A stretch of 64,000 nt of DNA from JAPLUA01 sp964625855 (GCA_964625855.1 CAZVFC010000014.1:62001-126000), one strand, 5' to 3'. Counted from the stretch's first letter, positions 52,747 to 62,000 are shown. Notes: generated from the letters alone by a model not told the origin. Program-made: numbers and translations.

Positions 52747-53103
52747 TCAGCGCAATTCGAGGGATCTCCTCAGGCCGCTGAGCATGCGGCTCTGCTTCTC
52801 CGCGGCACGATAGAGTTGATCGTAGTCAGTGGGATTCAGAAATCCCTGGTTGCGGCCGATGGTGGCTTGCGAGACTACTTCAAAGACGCTACCAGTGGCG
52901 ATTTCTACGAAGCGTGCATAATCAGCCTTAGAGGATCGCGAGCACCCTTCCGCCAGATTGGAGGAGATGGAGACTGCCGCTCGACGCATTTGGTTAGTCA
53001 GACCAAATCGCTCCTCGTCGGGAAACCTTCGTGTCAGTTGATAGACAATGTCGGCGAAGGCGATCGCTTCGTTCCAGGTATCTAACTTTTCAAAGTTGAA
53101 CAT
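52747..53103 (-). CDS. Four-helix-bundle protein, S23/IVP family
   Basis: 118 aa from the ATG at 53103 (a longer frame from 53136 is possible). FEKLDTWNEAIAFADIVYQLTRRFPDEERFGLTNQMRRAAVSISSNLAEG is the strong signature of the 23S-rRNA intervening-sequence (S23) family. Helix 3 and 4 follow, with EVVSQATIGRNQGFL. It is bounded by inverted repeats at both ends. The family occurs at insertion sites, and its biochemical role is unclear. Confidence 0.9.
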   Translation of the reverse strand: MFNFEKLDTWNEAIAFADIVYQLTRRFPDEERFGLTNQMRRAAVSISSNLAEGCSRSSKADYARFVEIATGSVFEVVSQATIGRNQGFLNPTDYDQLYRAAEKQSRMLSGLRRSLELR

Positions 53104-53122
53104 ATTGGGGCTCAGGCTTAGG

Positions 53123-53152
53123 CCCTCAACTCTCAACTTTCAACCCTCAACC
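53123..53152. repeat. Right inverted repeat (TTGAGGG type) flanking the S23 gene
   Basis: Thirty bases, nearly the reverse complement of 52717-52746, with a small shift in the order of units. Together with the left copy it bounds a 436-bp unit. Confidence 0.8.
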
Positions 53153-53816
53153 ACCCGGCGGCAGCGGGATGAAGAGCCCGCTGGATTGCCTGTGAGTCCC
53201 AAATCCAAGCCCTAACGCGGCGACGGCGTCCCGGGCGGGGGCGGGTTCGCAAGCGTGCCGCCGAGGCACTACCCTGGACGGCGGGCGGGCCGCGTGCTAG
53301 TACCGAACATACGTCCAGGGCTGGCTTGCGCCGGCGGCGACGGGTCCAGCCCGGGCCAGCCGCCCGGGCGGCAAGAGAAAGGCTACGAGCTTATGAGAGT
53401 ATTAGATACTCCGCGAGCCGGAAAAACAGGCCAGGCCGTGTTCTACCAAAGCCCAGCGCCAGCGCTGGATCGTCGCCGGGGCCAACGTGCTGAGCGCCAG
53501 CCGCTTGGGGGCGGGGCCGCTGAAGGGCGAACAGCACTTTGTGGTGATTGATGCCGTCCGAGCCTGGGTTGGGGGTGCACTCTGTGCGCGGCGCGGACCG
53601 GCGTTCGCAGGGAATTCCGCCGGGCAAGACGCCCCGCAGGCTGGCAGGCAGGATGCTTGCCGCTATAGGGTGGAGTGTTGGGTAACTTGGGGCTGGCGCG
53701 GGGCTTCGGACCCGGTAAGATCGGTGCTCATGCTGAAAGACGCACGCGCGGCCACGTCTTAACCGCGCGGCGTGAAGAAACCTAAATTCGTGTCAACGTC
53801 CGACAACAAGCCATTT
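53153..53816. other. 664-bp region, no gene recognised
   Basis: Very GC-rich frames are open on both strands, but none resembles a protein family. I searched for the missing catalytic part of the integrase (HxxR, final Tyr) and did not see it. It contains the promoter of the following oxidoreductase gene. Confidence 0.5.
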
Positions 53817-55229
53817 ATGAACCAACACCCACTCCCATCCGCCACCCGTCGTGAGTTTCTGAAGGCCACCGGCCGATTCGCCGCCGCCTCCGCGCTGGCG
53901 GGCATGGCCCTGCCGCATGTTCACGCGGCGGAGGACAACACCATCCGCCTGGCGTTGATCGGCTGCGGCGGCCGGGGCAGCGGCGCGGTGGCCAACGCCA
54001 TGTCGGCGGGCGGGTTGGTGCTGGGCGACGACGGCGGCACCAAGCGGGCCGCTCTCTCGGGCGCGGGCGGGCCGGTCAAGCTGGTCGCCATGGCCGACCT
54101 CCGCCAGGACAAGCTGGATCAATCCTACGCGGCGCTGACTCAGACCTTGAGCGACTTGATTGACGTGCCGCCCGAGCGCCGGTTCCTGGGCTTCGACGCC
54201 TACCGCAAGGCGATTGACTGCCTGCGCCCCGGTGACGTGGCGATGCTGGCCACGCACGCCGCTTTCCGCGCGCCGCACCTCGAGTACGCGGTGGAGAAGG
54301 GCGTCAACGTGTTCATGGAGAAAGACTTCGCGTCCGACCCGGGCGGCATCAAGCGAATGCTCAAGGCCGGCGAAGCCGCCGAGAAGAAGGGCCTCAAGAT
54401 TGCCGCCGGGCTGATGTGCCGGCATTCCTCCGCCCGGCAGGCGCTGATCCAGCAGATTCGCGACGGCGCGATGGGCGACATCCAGCTCATCCGGGCCTAT
54501 CGCATGGATTCCAGCTACGCGATGCCGCCGTTCCCGCGCGGCCAGAACGAGCTGCTCTGGCAGCTCAGCCCCGGTCATCCCTACCAGTTCATGTGGTCGG
54601 GCGGGGGCCTGTTCATCGAGTTGATGATCCACCAGATGGACGAGTGCTTCTGGATCAAGGACGCCTGGCCGGTATCAGCCCACGGCGTCGGCGGCCGCAT
54701 CCCTGGCAGCACCGACTGCGGCCAGAACCTGGACCACTACGCCGTCGAATTCACCTTCCCCGACGGCACCAAGGCCGAGGTGGTGAACCGCTGCATCAGT
54801 AATTGCTACACCGACTTCGCGACCTACGTCCACGGAACCAAGTGCGCCGCTCAGTTCTCCGGCAACATCCACGCCCCCACCACGCACATCTACAAGGACC
54901 AGCGCACTGAACGCTCCAACCTCGCCTGGCGGGCGCCGAAAGAGACGGTCAACCCGTGGCAGGCCGAGTGGGACGTGCTGCTAAGCGCGATCCGCAACAA
55001 CAAACCCCACAACGAGACCAAACGCGCCGCCCTGTCGAACCTCGGCTCCATCATGGGCCGGGCCGCGGTGCATACGGGCAAGGTCATTACGTGGGAGGAA
55101 GCGATGGCCTCCAACTTCCAGTTCTGCGCGAACGTGGGTGAGCTGACGGAAAAGAGCCCCGCGCCCGTGCAGGCCGACGCCCAGGGCCGTTACCCGGCTC
55201 CCATCCCAGGCAAGACGGTGGAGATTTAG
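53817..55229 (+). CDS. Tat-exported Gfo/Idh/MocA-family oxidoreductase
   Basis: 470 aa from the ATG at 53817 (a GTG at 53772 is possible). The twin-arginine signal TRREFLKATGRFAAASALAG is followed by the NAD(P) Rossmann site IRLALIGCGGRGSGAV. The EKGVNVFMEKDFASDPGG segment contains the EKP-like motif with Asp in place of Pro. The C-terminal domain has the MWSGGGLFIELMIHQMDECFWIKD stretch. Such enzymes oxidise or epimerise sugars or sugar derivatives outside the cytoplasm. The substrate is unknown. Confidence 0.88.
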   Translation: MNQHPLPSATRREFLKATGRFAAASALAGMALPHVHAAEDNTIRLALIGCGGRGSGAVANAMSAGGLVLGDDGGTKRAALSGAGGPVKLVAMADLRQDKLDQSYAALTQTLSDLIDVPPERRFLGFDAYRKAIDCLRPGDVAMLATHAAFRAPHLEYAVEKGVNVFMEKDFASDPGGIKRMLKAGEAAEKKGLKIAAGLMCRHSSARQALIQQIRDGAMGDIQLIRAYRMDSSYAMPPFPRGQNELLWQLSPGHPYQFMWSGGGLFIELMIHQMDECFWIKDAWPVSAHGVGGRIPGSTDCGQNLDHYAVEFTFPDGTKAEVVNRCISNCYTDFATYVHGTKCAAQFSGNIHAPTTHIYKDQRTERSNLAWRAPKETVNPWQAEWDVLLSAIRNNKPHNETKRAALSNLGSIMGRAAVHTGKVITWEEAMASNFQFCANVGELTEKSPAPVQADAQGRYPAPIPGKTVEI

Positions 55230-55284
55230 CAGACCGGATGAGCCATAGACCGGCAGCGGCAGCAGGTTGGGCAGGCTTGCCGGC

Positions 55285-57834
55285 CTATTCGTAAGTAAAC
55301 TGCGCGGTAGCCGTTGCGTCCGCACTCGCCACCACGCGCACCCAGTAAGCGCTGAAGCCCTGGGGAAACGCGTGCTCGACCGACCGGCCCGGCTGTACCT
55401 TAAACTCCCTGTAGCTTGCCCAGGTTCCCGCGCCACTGATGTCCACTTCCACCCTCATCCGAAGCGGCTGGGTGGACGCGTGCGCGAGCCGGACACGTTT
55501 CCGGTCGTAGCCCGTCATCAGGTAAGGATCGCTCGGCTCGCCCGCTCGCACGACCGAGTTGTGCCACGGACCGCCGATGCCGCGGGGCTTCCCCAGTCGC
55601 CACAGATCGTCCACCACGCCCACCCACAGCGCTGCCTGGCCGTCATCCGACGGGATGATGTGCGGGGAAGCCGCCGCCGTGCCCGACACACCGGACATCA
55701 CCAGCAAGCCGCGATAGGAGCAATAATCGTGGATGCGGCGGTTGTGGGTGGTGATGGGCCGGAGCTTCGCAAAGCCGCCGGCGTTCTCGGCCGGCAACTC
55801 GTAGAAGGTGCCGTGCGCGTTGAACAGGTCGCGCTCGGTGCAGACCTCGCGGTCCACGCGCGCCTCGCCCAGCGGGCCGGGCTGATCCAGGGACGCGTCA
55901 CCTTTGGGGAGCCGCCAACGGTTCCCGGCGTCGTCCACCAACAGCACCGAAGCCGCGTCCACGGTCAGCACTCCACTGGGGATGGCGGCGTTTTGCTTGA
56001 GCCAGGCTTGACGCGGCGGGTCTTCCACCCGGCGGAGCTTGAGATTGCCGTCCAGTTCGTACAGCCCCGCCTCCTCTGCCGCTCCGGCTCGCGCGCGCAC
56101 CGCGGCGAATGAGAGCGTTCGGGCGTCGCCGCCCCGCGCGTGGAGCAGGCCGCCCGACATGCTCTGATCCGAAAGCCCGGCCAGCCCTTGAAAACGGCGA
56201 TCGGCTCGGGTGCCGCGCCGGTCCACGTTGCTGTAAGCGAACAGGGCCGTGGCTTTCGGACAGTCGTGATTGACACGGACGCGCACCCAGGCGCCGTGCT
56301 CGCCTCTGCCGAACGCGATCCATTGGCTGCCGCCCGCTGGCACACCGACTTCGCGCAGCGGCGTCCATTGGCCGTTGCCCCGACGGTCCACCTCGAAGCT
56401 GAAGGTCACCGGCTGGGCAGCCGTGTGCGACAGGTGCACCGACCGGCGCTCGAAGCCATCAAAGAGAAAGGGCTCGGAGGGCGCGTTGGCCCGCACCGGC
56501 TCGTCCAGCCAGACGGCCCCGCGCCCAAGGGGAACGCCGAAATCGTCCAGGGCGCCGGGATCAACAAACCACAGGTTGGATTGCGACTGGCCCGGCCCGG
56601 CCAGCGCGCCCTTGGCTTTGCGCTTATTGAGAAACTCCGCCTTCGCCGCGTCGTCGCAGCCAAACACAATGCGATCCTCCCAGCGGCAGAAATCGGCAAT
56701 GACCTTGAGATAGGTGGAACGGGGCGCGATGCCGGCGGAATGTGCCAGGGAGAAGGTCTTCGGAAAGCGCCAAAACATGCCGTGCATGGTCATGAGCAGG
56801 TCGCGTTCGCCGATGTCGCGGATGCGGGGCCACTCGGTGTTCCAGCCGTGAGCGCCATCGTAGCAGTGGCTGGCTTTGGGCAACCGGTAGGCATGCCATG
56901 CACCGGCCTCGCGCAGCATCACGATCAACGAGCGATGATCCCAACCGATGGACCAGACCGGGTCGGTGGCAGGCTGAGGATTGCCTGAGATGCCGCCGGG
57001 GCCGGTCACATCCGTGAACTGGTTGCGGCGCACTACCGTCCACTGCTCGGCTTTGCCGTCCCACTCGGCCAGGCAGCCCGAAGGCACCTCCGGCCGCGTC
57101 TGAGCCTCCTTGCCGTGCTCGCCGTTGTTGGCATAGATGACTCGGCCCTGGCCGGAGTAAAGCCCCTTGCCGTGATACCCCGGCAGCTCCGCGTGCCGGC
57201 CCGTAGTGACCTGCTCGTCGGCCCACAACTCCGTCACCGCCAGCGTGTGGACGTCCACCTCGTAAAGCGCCTCTTCCATGGACGCGCAGTAGATCCGGTT
57301 CGCCGGATCGGTGAGATGGCGCGCGTTGCCGGTGGGCCGCCCGAACATCTTGTCATAAGGAATGACCCGCACCTGCCGCTGCGCGTCTATCGCATAGGGG
57401 CCGATGAAAAGCTGCCGCGACTCGGGATGGATCATGCGATTGGCGGGCGTACCGCCAATGCTCTCCGGCCGGATAATCAACCGCAGGTCGGGTGTGATCT
57501 CGTAGAGCTTGTCTGAAGACCCGCGCGGTTGATGCGGCGAGTAGGTGACCGCCCAGAGCCGATCCGCCCACGGCACCACGGCGCCCGTCCCGCACTCGGC
57601 CCCATCGTTGAAGAAGGCCAGGTGCGGATAGATGCCCGACACCTGAAGCGCCGGGGCCTCTGCCGCCCGGGTGGCGCCGCAGAACGTGGCGCTCACGGCG
57701 AGCGACAAGAGCAGGCACAGGGCTGCAAACTGTTGCCCCGAGGTGGTGCGATAATCAGGCCGTGCGGTTGAATCAGCAGTTAGCAGTCTGCGGACACCCG
57801 GAGAAGGACTGTTGGTCTGGCTCATCGGTTTCAC
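55285..57834 (-). CDS. Large secreted hypothetical protein, probable beta-propeller
   Basis: 849 aa. A signal peptide (about 33-58) ends at AAEA. The body has repeated beta-rich units with WxxG and D-rich turns (ADRLWAVTYSPHQPRGSSDKLYEI, HGKGLYSGQGRVIYANNG, GWDHRSLIVMLREAGAW). Two C-terminal beta-sandwich-like repeats share a pattern of the type GTWASYREFKVQPGRSVEHAFPQG. No catalytic motif is seen. Proteins of this type are common in PVC genomes next to carbohydrate enzymes. The function is unknown. It is convergent with the Gfo/Idh gene. Confidence 0.7.
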   Translation of the reverse strand: MKPMSQTNSPSPGVRRLLTADSTARPDYRTTSGQQFAALCLLLSLAVSATFCGATRAAEAPALQVSGIYPHLAFFNDGAECGTGAVVPWADRLWAVTYSPHQPRGSSDKLYEITPDLRLIIRPESIGGTPANRMIHPESRQLFIGPYAIDAQRQVRVIPYDKMFGRPTGNARHLTDPANRIYCASMEEALYEVDVHTLAVTELWADEQVTTGRHAELPGYHGKGLYSGQGRVIYANNGEHGKEAQTRPEVPSGCLAEWDGKAEQWTVVRRNQFTDVTGPGGISGNPQPATDPVWSIGWDHRSLIVMLREAGAWHAYRLPKASHCYDGAHGWNTEWPRIRDIGERDLLMTMHGMFWRFPKTFSLAHSAGIAPRSTYLKVIADFCRWEDRIVFGCDDAAKAEFLNKRKAKGALAGPGQSQSNLWFVDPGALDDFGVPLGRGAVWLDEPVRANAPSEPFLFDGFERRSVHLSHTAAQPVTFSFEVDRRGNGQWTPLREVGVPAGGSQWIAFGRGEHGAWVRVRVNHDCPKATALFAYSNVDRRGTRADRRFQGLAGLSDQSMSGGLLHARGGDARTLSFAAVRARAGAAEEAGLYELDGNLKLRRVEDPPRQAWLKQNAAIPSGVLTVDAASVLLVDDAGNRWRLPKGDASLDQPGPLGEARVDREVCTERDLFNAHGTFYELPAENAGGFAKLRPITTHNRRIHDYCSYRGLLVMSGVSGTAAASPHIIPSDDGQAALWVGVVDDLWRLGKPRGIGGPWHNSVVRAGEPSDPYLMTGYDRKRVRLAHASTQPLRMRVEVDISGAGTWASYREFKVQPGRSVEHAFPQGFSAYWVRVVASADATATAQFTYE

Positions 57835-57894
57835 CTACCAGCCAAGCAGATTCGGCGGGCTATCGCAAGCGGTGGAGGCAAGTGGACCGACAGG

Positions 57895-58074
57895 GGGGCG
57901 TATCTTGACACGACCACCACCTTCGGCAATCGGGACATGGGCGGAGCGCGGCTTGTCCTCAGCCGCAGCACGTGCGTAAGGGAGTCGCTCTTTGGACACT
58001 GGAGGAGGCCCGCATAGTCGGGGCTGCTGCGGCTGAGGACAGCCGCGCTCCGGTGGCCGTTTCGAGATACGCTC
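57895..58074. mobile_element. MITE-like inverted-repeat element, copy 3 (inverted)
   Basis: 180 bp in the opposite orientation to copies 1 and 2. Ends start GGGGCGTATCTTGACAC and GAGCGTATCTCGAAAC. It is flanked by the 8-bp direct repeat CCGACAGG (57887-57894 and 58075-58082). It lies in the gap between the propeller-like gene start and a gene remnant. Confidence 0.85.
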
Positions 58075-58216
58075 CCGACAGGAAGGTTAATGGGGCGAAA
58101 CCTCTGCTTCCCACTGTAGGTCCACCGCACGATCAGGTGGACCACACGCCTCCCACACCGTTCGGCGGACCTTCCCCGCAGTTTTGCTTGGCGCAAATGC
58201 CCGCTCTGCCCTTTAA

Positions 58217-58435
58217 TCGGGCCGTGAACGCTATGTCCACGACGAGATCCCGCTGGGTCTTCTGCACGACGGCTCGAGCTGGCACGAGGTTGCGAGGGTC
58301 AAGGACAACTTCCAGCGCCGCCGGATCCACCGGTTCCCCACCGTGGACGCCCAACGCCTCCGCGTCCTGGTCCAGGCCAGCCACGGCGAGAAGTCGGCGC
58401 GCCTCTTTGAGGTCCGCGCCTACGCCGAGCGCTGA
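58217..58435 (+). pseudogene. C-terminal remnant with discoidin-like domain
   Basis: An open stretch of 72 codons with no start, ending in TGA. It reads GSSWHEVARVKDNFQRRRIHRF, RLRVLVQASHG, and ends ARLFEVRAYAER. This is the pattern of a F5/8-type-C-like tail found at the ends of secreted FAD-dependent oxidoreductases and glycosidases in this phylum. The rest of the gene is missing and the MITE lies 140 bp upstream. Confidence 0.55.
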
Positions 58436-58514
58436 CGTCACGCGCCCGCCGCGATGTAGTGAACCACCCAGACAAAACAAGAACCAAACAAGAAACCTGA
58501 AGGATAACATTGCT

Positions 58515-59255
58515 ATGATGAACCCCGCTATCACTTGTGGAATCGCCCTGTTGACGGCCGCCGTTGTGGGCCACGCGGCGGAGAAGAAAGCCGCCCCGAA
58601 AAGCAAGAAGTCGGCGCCCAATCCGGCGTTCACCAAAATTGAGGATGTGCCCGGCCTGCCACGCGTCCTCTTGATCGGCGATTCCATTTCCATTGGCTAC
58701 ACGGTCCCCGTGCGCGACTTGCTGAAAGGTAAGGCCAACGTGCACCGCATACCGGTCAACGGCGGTCCCACCCTAAACGGGCTGAAGCACCTCGACGCAT
58801 GGCTCGGTACATCCAGGTGGGACGTGATCCATTTCAACTGGGGCTTGCACGACCTGAAGTACATGGGGCCGACCAACGACAACCTGGTCTCGCCCACATC
58901 TCCCGGCAGTCGTCAGCAGGTGCCCCTCCCGGAGTACGAGCGCAACCTCAAACAACTGGTGGACCGGCTGGAAGCGACCGGCGCGAAGCTCATCTGGCGG
59001 AACACCACGCCGATTCCCGAAGGTTCCGCCGGCCGTGTGCCGGGAGACGAGGTCAAGTACAACGAAGCGGCGGCGCGCGTGATGGCGTCGGCGGGCGTCA
59101 TCACCGAGGACCTTTATCGGCATTCGCTGGCCGGCCCCGGGAATATCCAACTTCCCGCCAATGTCCATTACACCACCGAGGGTTATCAATACCTCGCGCA
59201 GCACGTCGCGGCGGCTATTGTCGCCCAGCTTCCCAAAGGGCGCGATGCGCGGTAG
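58515..59255 (+). CDS. Secreted SGNH/GDSL hydrolase
   Basis: 246 aa from the ATG at 58515, with AAGGA about 12 bases upstream. Signal peptide (1-22). Block I is RVLLIGDSISIGYT with the nucleophile Ser about residue 57. HFNWGLHDL supplies the Asn, and NVHYTTEGYQYLA supplies the His of the catalytic pair. A Lys-rich linker precedes the domain. It may deacetylate glycans or hydrolyse esters. It is close to, and on the same strand as, the toroid gene downstream. Confidence 0.88.
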   Translation: MMNPAITCGIALLTAAVVGHAAEKKAAPKSKKSAPNPAFTKIEDVPGLPRVLLIGDSISIGYTVPVRDLLKGKANVHRIPVNGGPTLNGLKHLDAWLGTSRWDVIHFNWGLHDLKYMGPTNDNLVSPTSPGSRQQVPLPEYERNLKQLVDRLEATGAKLIWRNTTPIPEGSAGRVPGDEVKYNEAAARVMASAGVITEDLYRHSLAGPGNIQLPANVHYTTEGYQYLAQHVAAAIVAQLPKGRDAR

Positions 59256-59343
59256 TCAGAGCGCTCTCGCGGCTCGATCTGCTCGCGCTTCGTCGCCCTC
59301 CGGGTTGGGCGTCATGCCTAGCCTCGGATCCCGTGCCGCCCCG

Positions 59344-61500
59344 ATGCGTGCCACCGTAGCATTCTTGATGTTGGCCTTGTCGCTGTGGCCGACGGCCCGG
59401 GCTCAGACCCGTTCTACCCCCCCAGGCCCCGCAGGCCGGGAGGCGGCGGTCTCTCTCTCGGTGGCGCCATTGCCGCGGATTGGCCTGCGCTCGGCCCCCA
59501 ACCACAGCCGGACGGAGAGGCTCATGAGCGGCTATTACGAGTCGGTCCGGCTTTGGGGCGCGGTGTTGCGGCAGCGCTGCGTGCCGGTCCCTGGCAAAGC
59601 GGACTGCGCCTACTACGGCGACGGGGGAAACCAGGAGAATGAAATTCGCCCGATCGCTTATGCGGCTCTGGTAAACGCCTTCCTGGCGACCACGGAGCCG
59701 CCCGCCCGTGGGATGTCCGCCGCCGAGCGGCGTCGAGCGGTTGACGAATGCACCCGCCTGCTCCGATACCTCGCCCAGGGCCACGTCACCGGCTCGGGCG
59801 CCTGCCAGAACGGCAAACGCTGGGGCGATCAGTGGCAATCGGCTTTTTGGGCGCGCTCCGCCGTCCTCGCCGGCTGGCTGGTCTGGGACGGTCTGGAGCC
59901 GGACTTGCGGGAGAGCCTTTGCCGCATCTTGGTTCATGAAGCCGACCGTTTTCTCCGGCAGAAACCCAAGAGCAGCTTCAAGAACGATACCGGCGCGGAG
60001 GAGAACGCCTGGAACGCCCAGATGCTGTCCCTGGCCGCTCAGATGATGCCGGCCCATCCCCGCGCCGCACAATGGGACCACGCAGCCAAGCTCTATTGCT
60101 ACAACTCCTTATCGGTGGCCGCCGACCACGCCAGCAGCGAGGTTGGCGACGATAACCGCCTGGTGCGCGAGTGGGTGACCACCACAAACGCCCACCCGGA
60201 CTTCACCGTCGAGAATCACGGCATTGTGCACCTGGGTTACCTCAAGACCACACTGAGCATGCTCCTGGAGAATTCCCTGCCCTATCTACTGACCGGAACC
60301 GCGGTGCCGAAAGCCTGCCTGCACCATGTGCCGGACGGCTTCGCAGTGCTGGTCCGCTGCATGGCCTGGGATGCGGCGCCATTCTACTTTAGCGGCAATG
60401 ATTGGAAGATCACCCACACTCAGGCCACCGACACAATGTCCTACGGGCTCTTCAGTCTGCTGGCGACAAACCGGCAGGCGGCTTACCTCGAACAGGTCGG
60501 GTTCGACTATCTGCTCCGCATACAAAAGCAGGAACACGGCTACTACAACGTGCGGCGCGACCTTGAATCGAGCGGCCACGCCGCGACCCGGCTGATTGCC
60601 GCTTACTACGCGCACGCCGTCCTCGGCGAAGGCGCCGAGCCTCTCTCACCCGCCGAGTTCGACCGCTCGATCGGTGGCACTTGTTACCTGCCGGAGGGAC
60701 GAACCATCGTTCACCGCACGCCGTCCAAGTTCGCGTCCTTTACCTGGAGCCAGAAGCGCATGGCACTGACCTTTCCTCAAGATGGCAACTGGGTGATCTG
60801 GCCGCATTTCAGTTCCGGGCCGGGCCTGATCAACGGTCAGGACGCCTCCGCCCGTTACGCGGCCCTGCGCAATTTCTCGCATCAGGTCAGCAGCAACAGT
60901 TTCACCGCGTCAGGTGTTCTCGATCGCCACAAAGGCGTGGTGCAGCAGGCCTTCTTCTTCACCTCGCTGCCAGGCGACATGACCGTGTATATCGAGCGCT
61001 TGCGCAGGCAAAAGGACTTTGCCCTGCGCTCGCGTGAAACCGGCGTCATCGGGTTGGAGCACGAATTCGGCAAGAATGAGCACACGCTTTTCGGGCAGCA
61101 TGACGCCCTGACGACCCTCGGCGTGGGCGGAGACCAGGCACGAGTCGTAGAGTTGGCGACCGATTGGCTGAACATCTCCGACCGCATTGGCTACGTGGTG
61201 CGACGGCATCCCGCCACAACTAACGTCATGCGGTTCCATGACGAGGTTGCCGGCACCGGCAGAGTCCCGAAACTGGAAGAGTGGATCAGTTTGATCGGCG
61301 AGAAGGACCCTGGAACAGCTCCTTCCGACTCCGACTGGGCCTGCCTGGTCACCTTCGCCAACCAAACAAAGGCCCAGACCGCCCAGGAAGCCGGCAGAGT
61401 CCGGTTCTCCGTTTCGGGCGACACCGCCGTCTGCCGGATTGGCGATAAGGAGATTCGAGCAGACTTGAACTTCTCTTCACTCCCTCCTGAACGGCGCTGA
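59344..61500 (+). CDS. Secreted toroid/beta-sandwich polysaccharide-lyase-like protein
   Basis: 718 aa from the ATG at 59344, where a clear signal peptide begins (MRATVAFLMLALSLWPTARA). An N-terminal alpha/alpha helical toroid (about 60-430) with aromatic and His/Asn-rich loops (TVENHGIVHLGYLKTTLSMLLENSLP) is followed by a beta-sandwich region (about 440-700). This resembles heparinase II/III or alginate-lyase-type layouts. His in NHGIVHL may be catalytic, but the family is not certain. It follows the SGNH gene by 88 bp. Confidence 0.6.
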   Translation: MRATVAFLMLALSLWPTARAQTRSTPPGPAGREAAVSLSVAPLPRIGLRSAPNHSRTERLMSGYYESVRLWGAVLRQRCVPVPGKADCAYYGDGGNQENEIRPIAYAALVNAFLATTEPPARGMSAAERRRAVDECTRLLRYLAQGHVTGSGACQNGKRWGDQWQSAFWARSAVLAGWLVWDGLEPDLRESLCRILVHEADRFLRQKPKSSFKNDTGAEENAWNAQMLSLAAQMMPAHPRAAQWDHAAKLYCYNSLSVAADHASSEVGDDNRLVREWVTTTNAHPDFTVENHGIVHLGYLKTTLSMLLENSLPYLLTGTAVPKACLHHVPDGFAVLVRCMAWDAAPFYFSGNDWKITHTQATDTMSYGLFSLLATNRQAAYLEQVGFDYLLRIQKQEHGYYNVRRDLESSGHAATRLIAAYYAHAVLGEGAEPLSPAEFDRSIGGTCYLPEGRTIVHRTPSKFASFTWSQKRMALTFPQDGNWVIWPHFSSGPGLINGQDASARYAALRNFSHQVSSNSFTASGVLDRHKGVVQQAFFFTSLPGDMTVYIERLRRQKDFALRSRETGVIGLEHEFGKNEHTLFGQHDALTTLGVGGDQARVVELATDWLNISDRIGYVVRRHPATTNVMRFHDEVAGTGRVPKLEEWISLIGEKDPGTAPSDSDWACLVTFANQTKAQTAQEAGRVRFSVSGDTAVCRIGDKEIRADLNFSSLPPERR

Positions 61501-61834
61501 AAATGGCCCCGGGGTCAAACCGGTGCCACGCTTGCCGTCACGGTCTCAAGCCATTGGTGGCCTGAACGATCCCCTCCCCGAAAGGGTCCGTCCAACGCGG
61601 TGGCCCTTCCAGCCGTGGAAGGCGAAATAAGCATAAGCGATCAGCGAGACGATGAAGGAGAACTGTGCAGATTGCGGATGACGCCGGCGATGCGGCCCTG
61701 GATGGGCGGAAGTACCACGCGCCAGCTTAAAGTCGCCGAGCGTCGCGCCAGGACACTCGTTATCCTGCATCGCGGCGCCTCGGCCTTCACCCCCGAGAAT
61801 ACCTTGGAGAGCGATGAGTCCGGCAGCGCCGCGT
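61501..61834. other. 334-bp region of decayed sequence
   Basis: No intact gene. It contains a short glycerophosphodiesterase-like remnant (61726-61812). On the minus strand near 61600-61690 there is a stretch resembling the C-terminus of ParE toxins (FSFIVSLIAYAYFAFHGWKG), too degenerate to call. Confidence 0.4.
61726..61812 (+). pseudogene. Glycerophosphodiester phosphodiesterase N-terminal remnant
   Basis: The stretch TLVILHRGASAFTPENTLES carries the GDPD signature HRG....PENT. There is no signal or downstream catalytic domain, and the frame then loses homology. It is a fragment only. Confidence 0.4.
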
Positions 61835-62000
61835 TCAGGAAGACATCGGTGTCCAGGCTGCCGGATGCGCAACGATGCGCGTCACCACCGCTTCGACTTC
61901 ATGCAGGGGTCGTGCGCCCAAACCATTCTCGGCGGCGTTCGTAGAACGCGATCGCTTCCTGGAGTTCCGTTTCTGCGGAGGAAGTGAATCTCGCGTTCAC
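61835..62000 (-). pseudogene. Frameshifted ParE/RelE-type toxin
   Basis: It starts with GTG at 62000, overlapping the antitoxin stop (GTGA). ARFTSSAETELQEAIAFYERR matches the ParE start. After Arg-Arg-Glu the frame shifts; the continuation LHEVEAVVTRIVAHPAAW is in another frame. The C-terminus is lost. Confidence 0.55.

Noticed and set aside
53255..53551. 98-codon frame as the missing IntI catalytic domain
   Set aside because: It has no HxxR or C-terminal Tyr motif and no resemblance to tyrosine recombinases.
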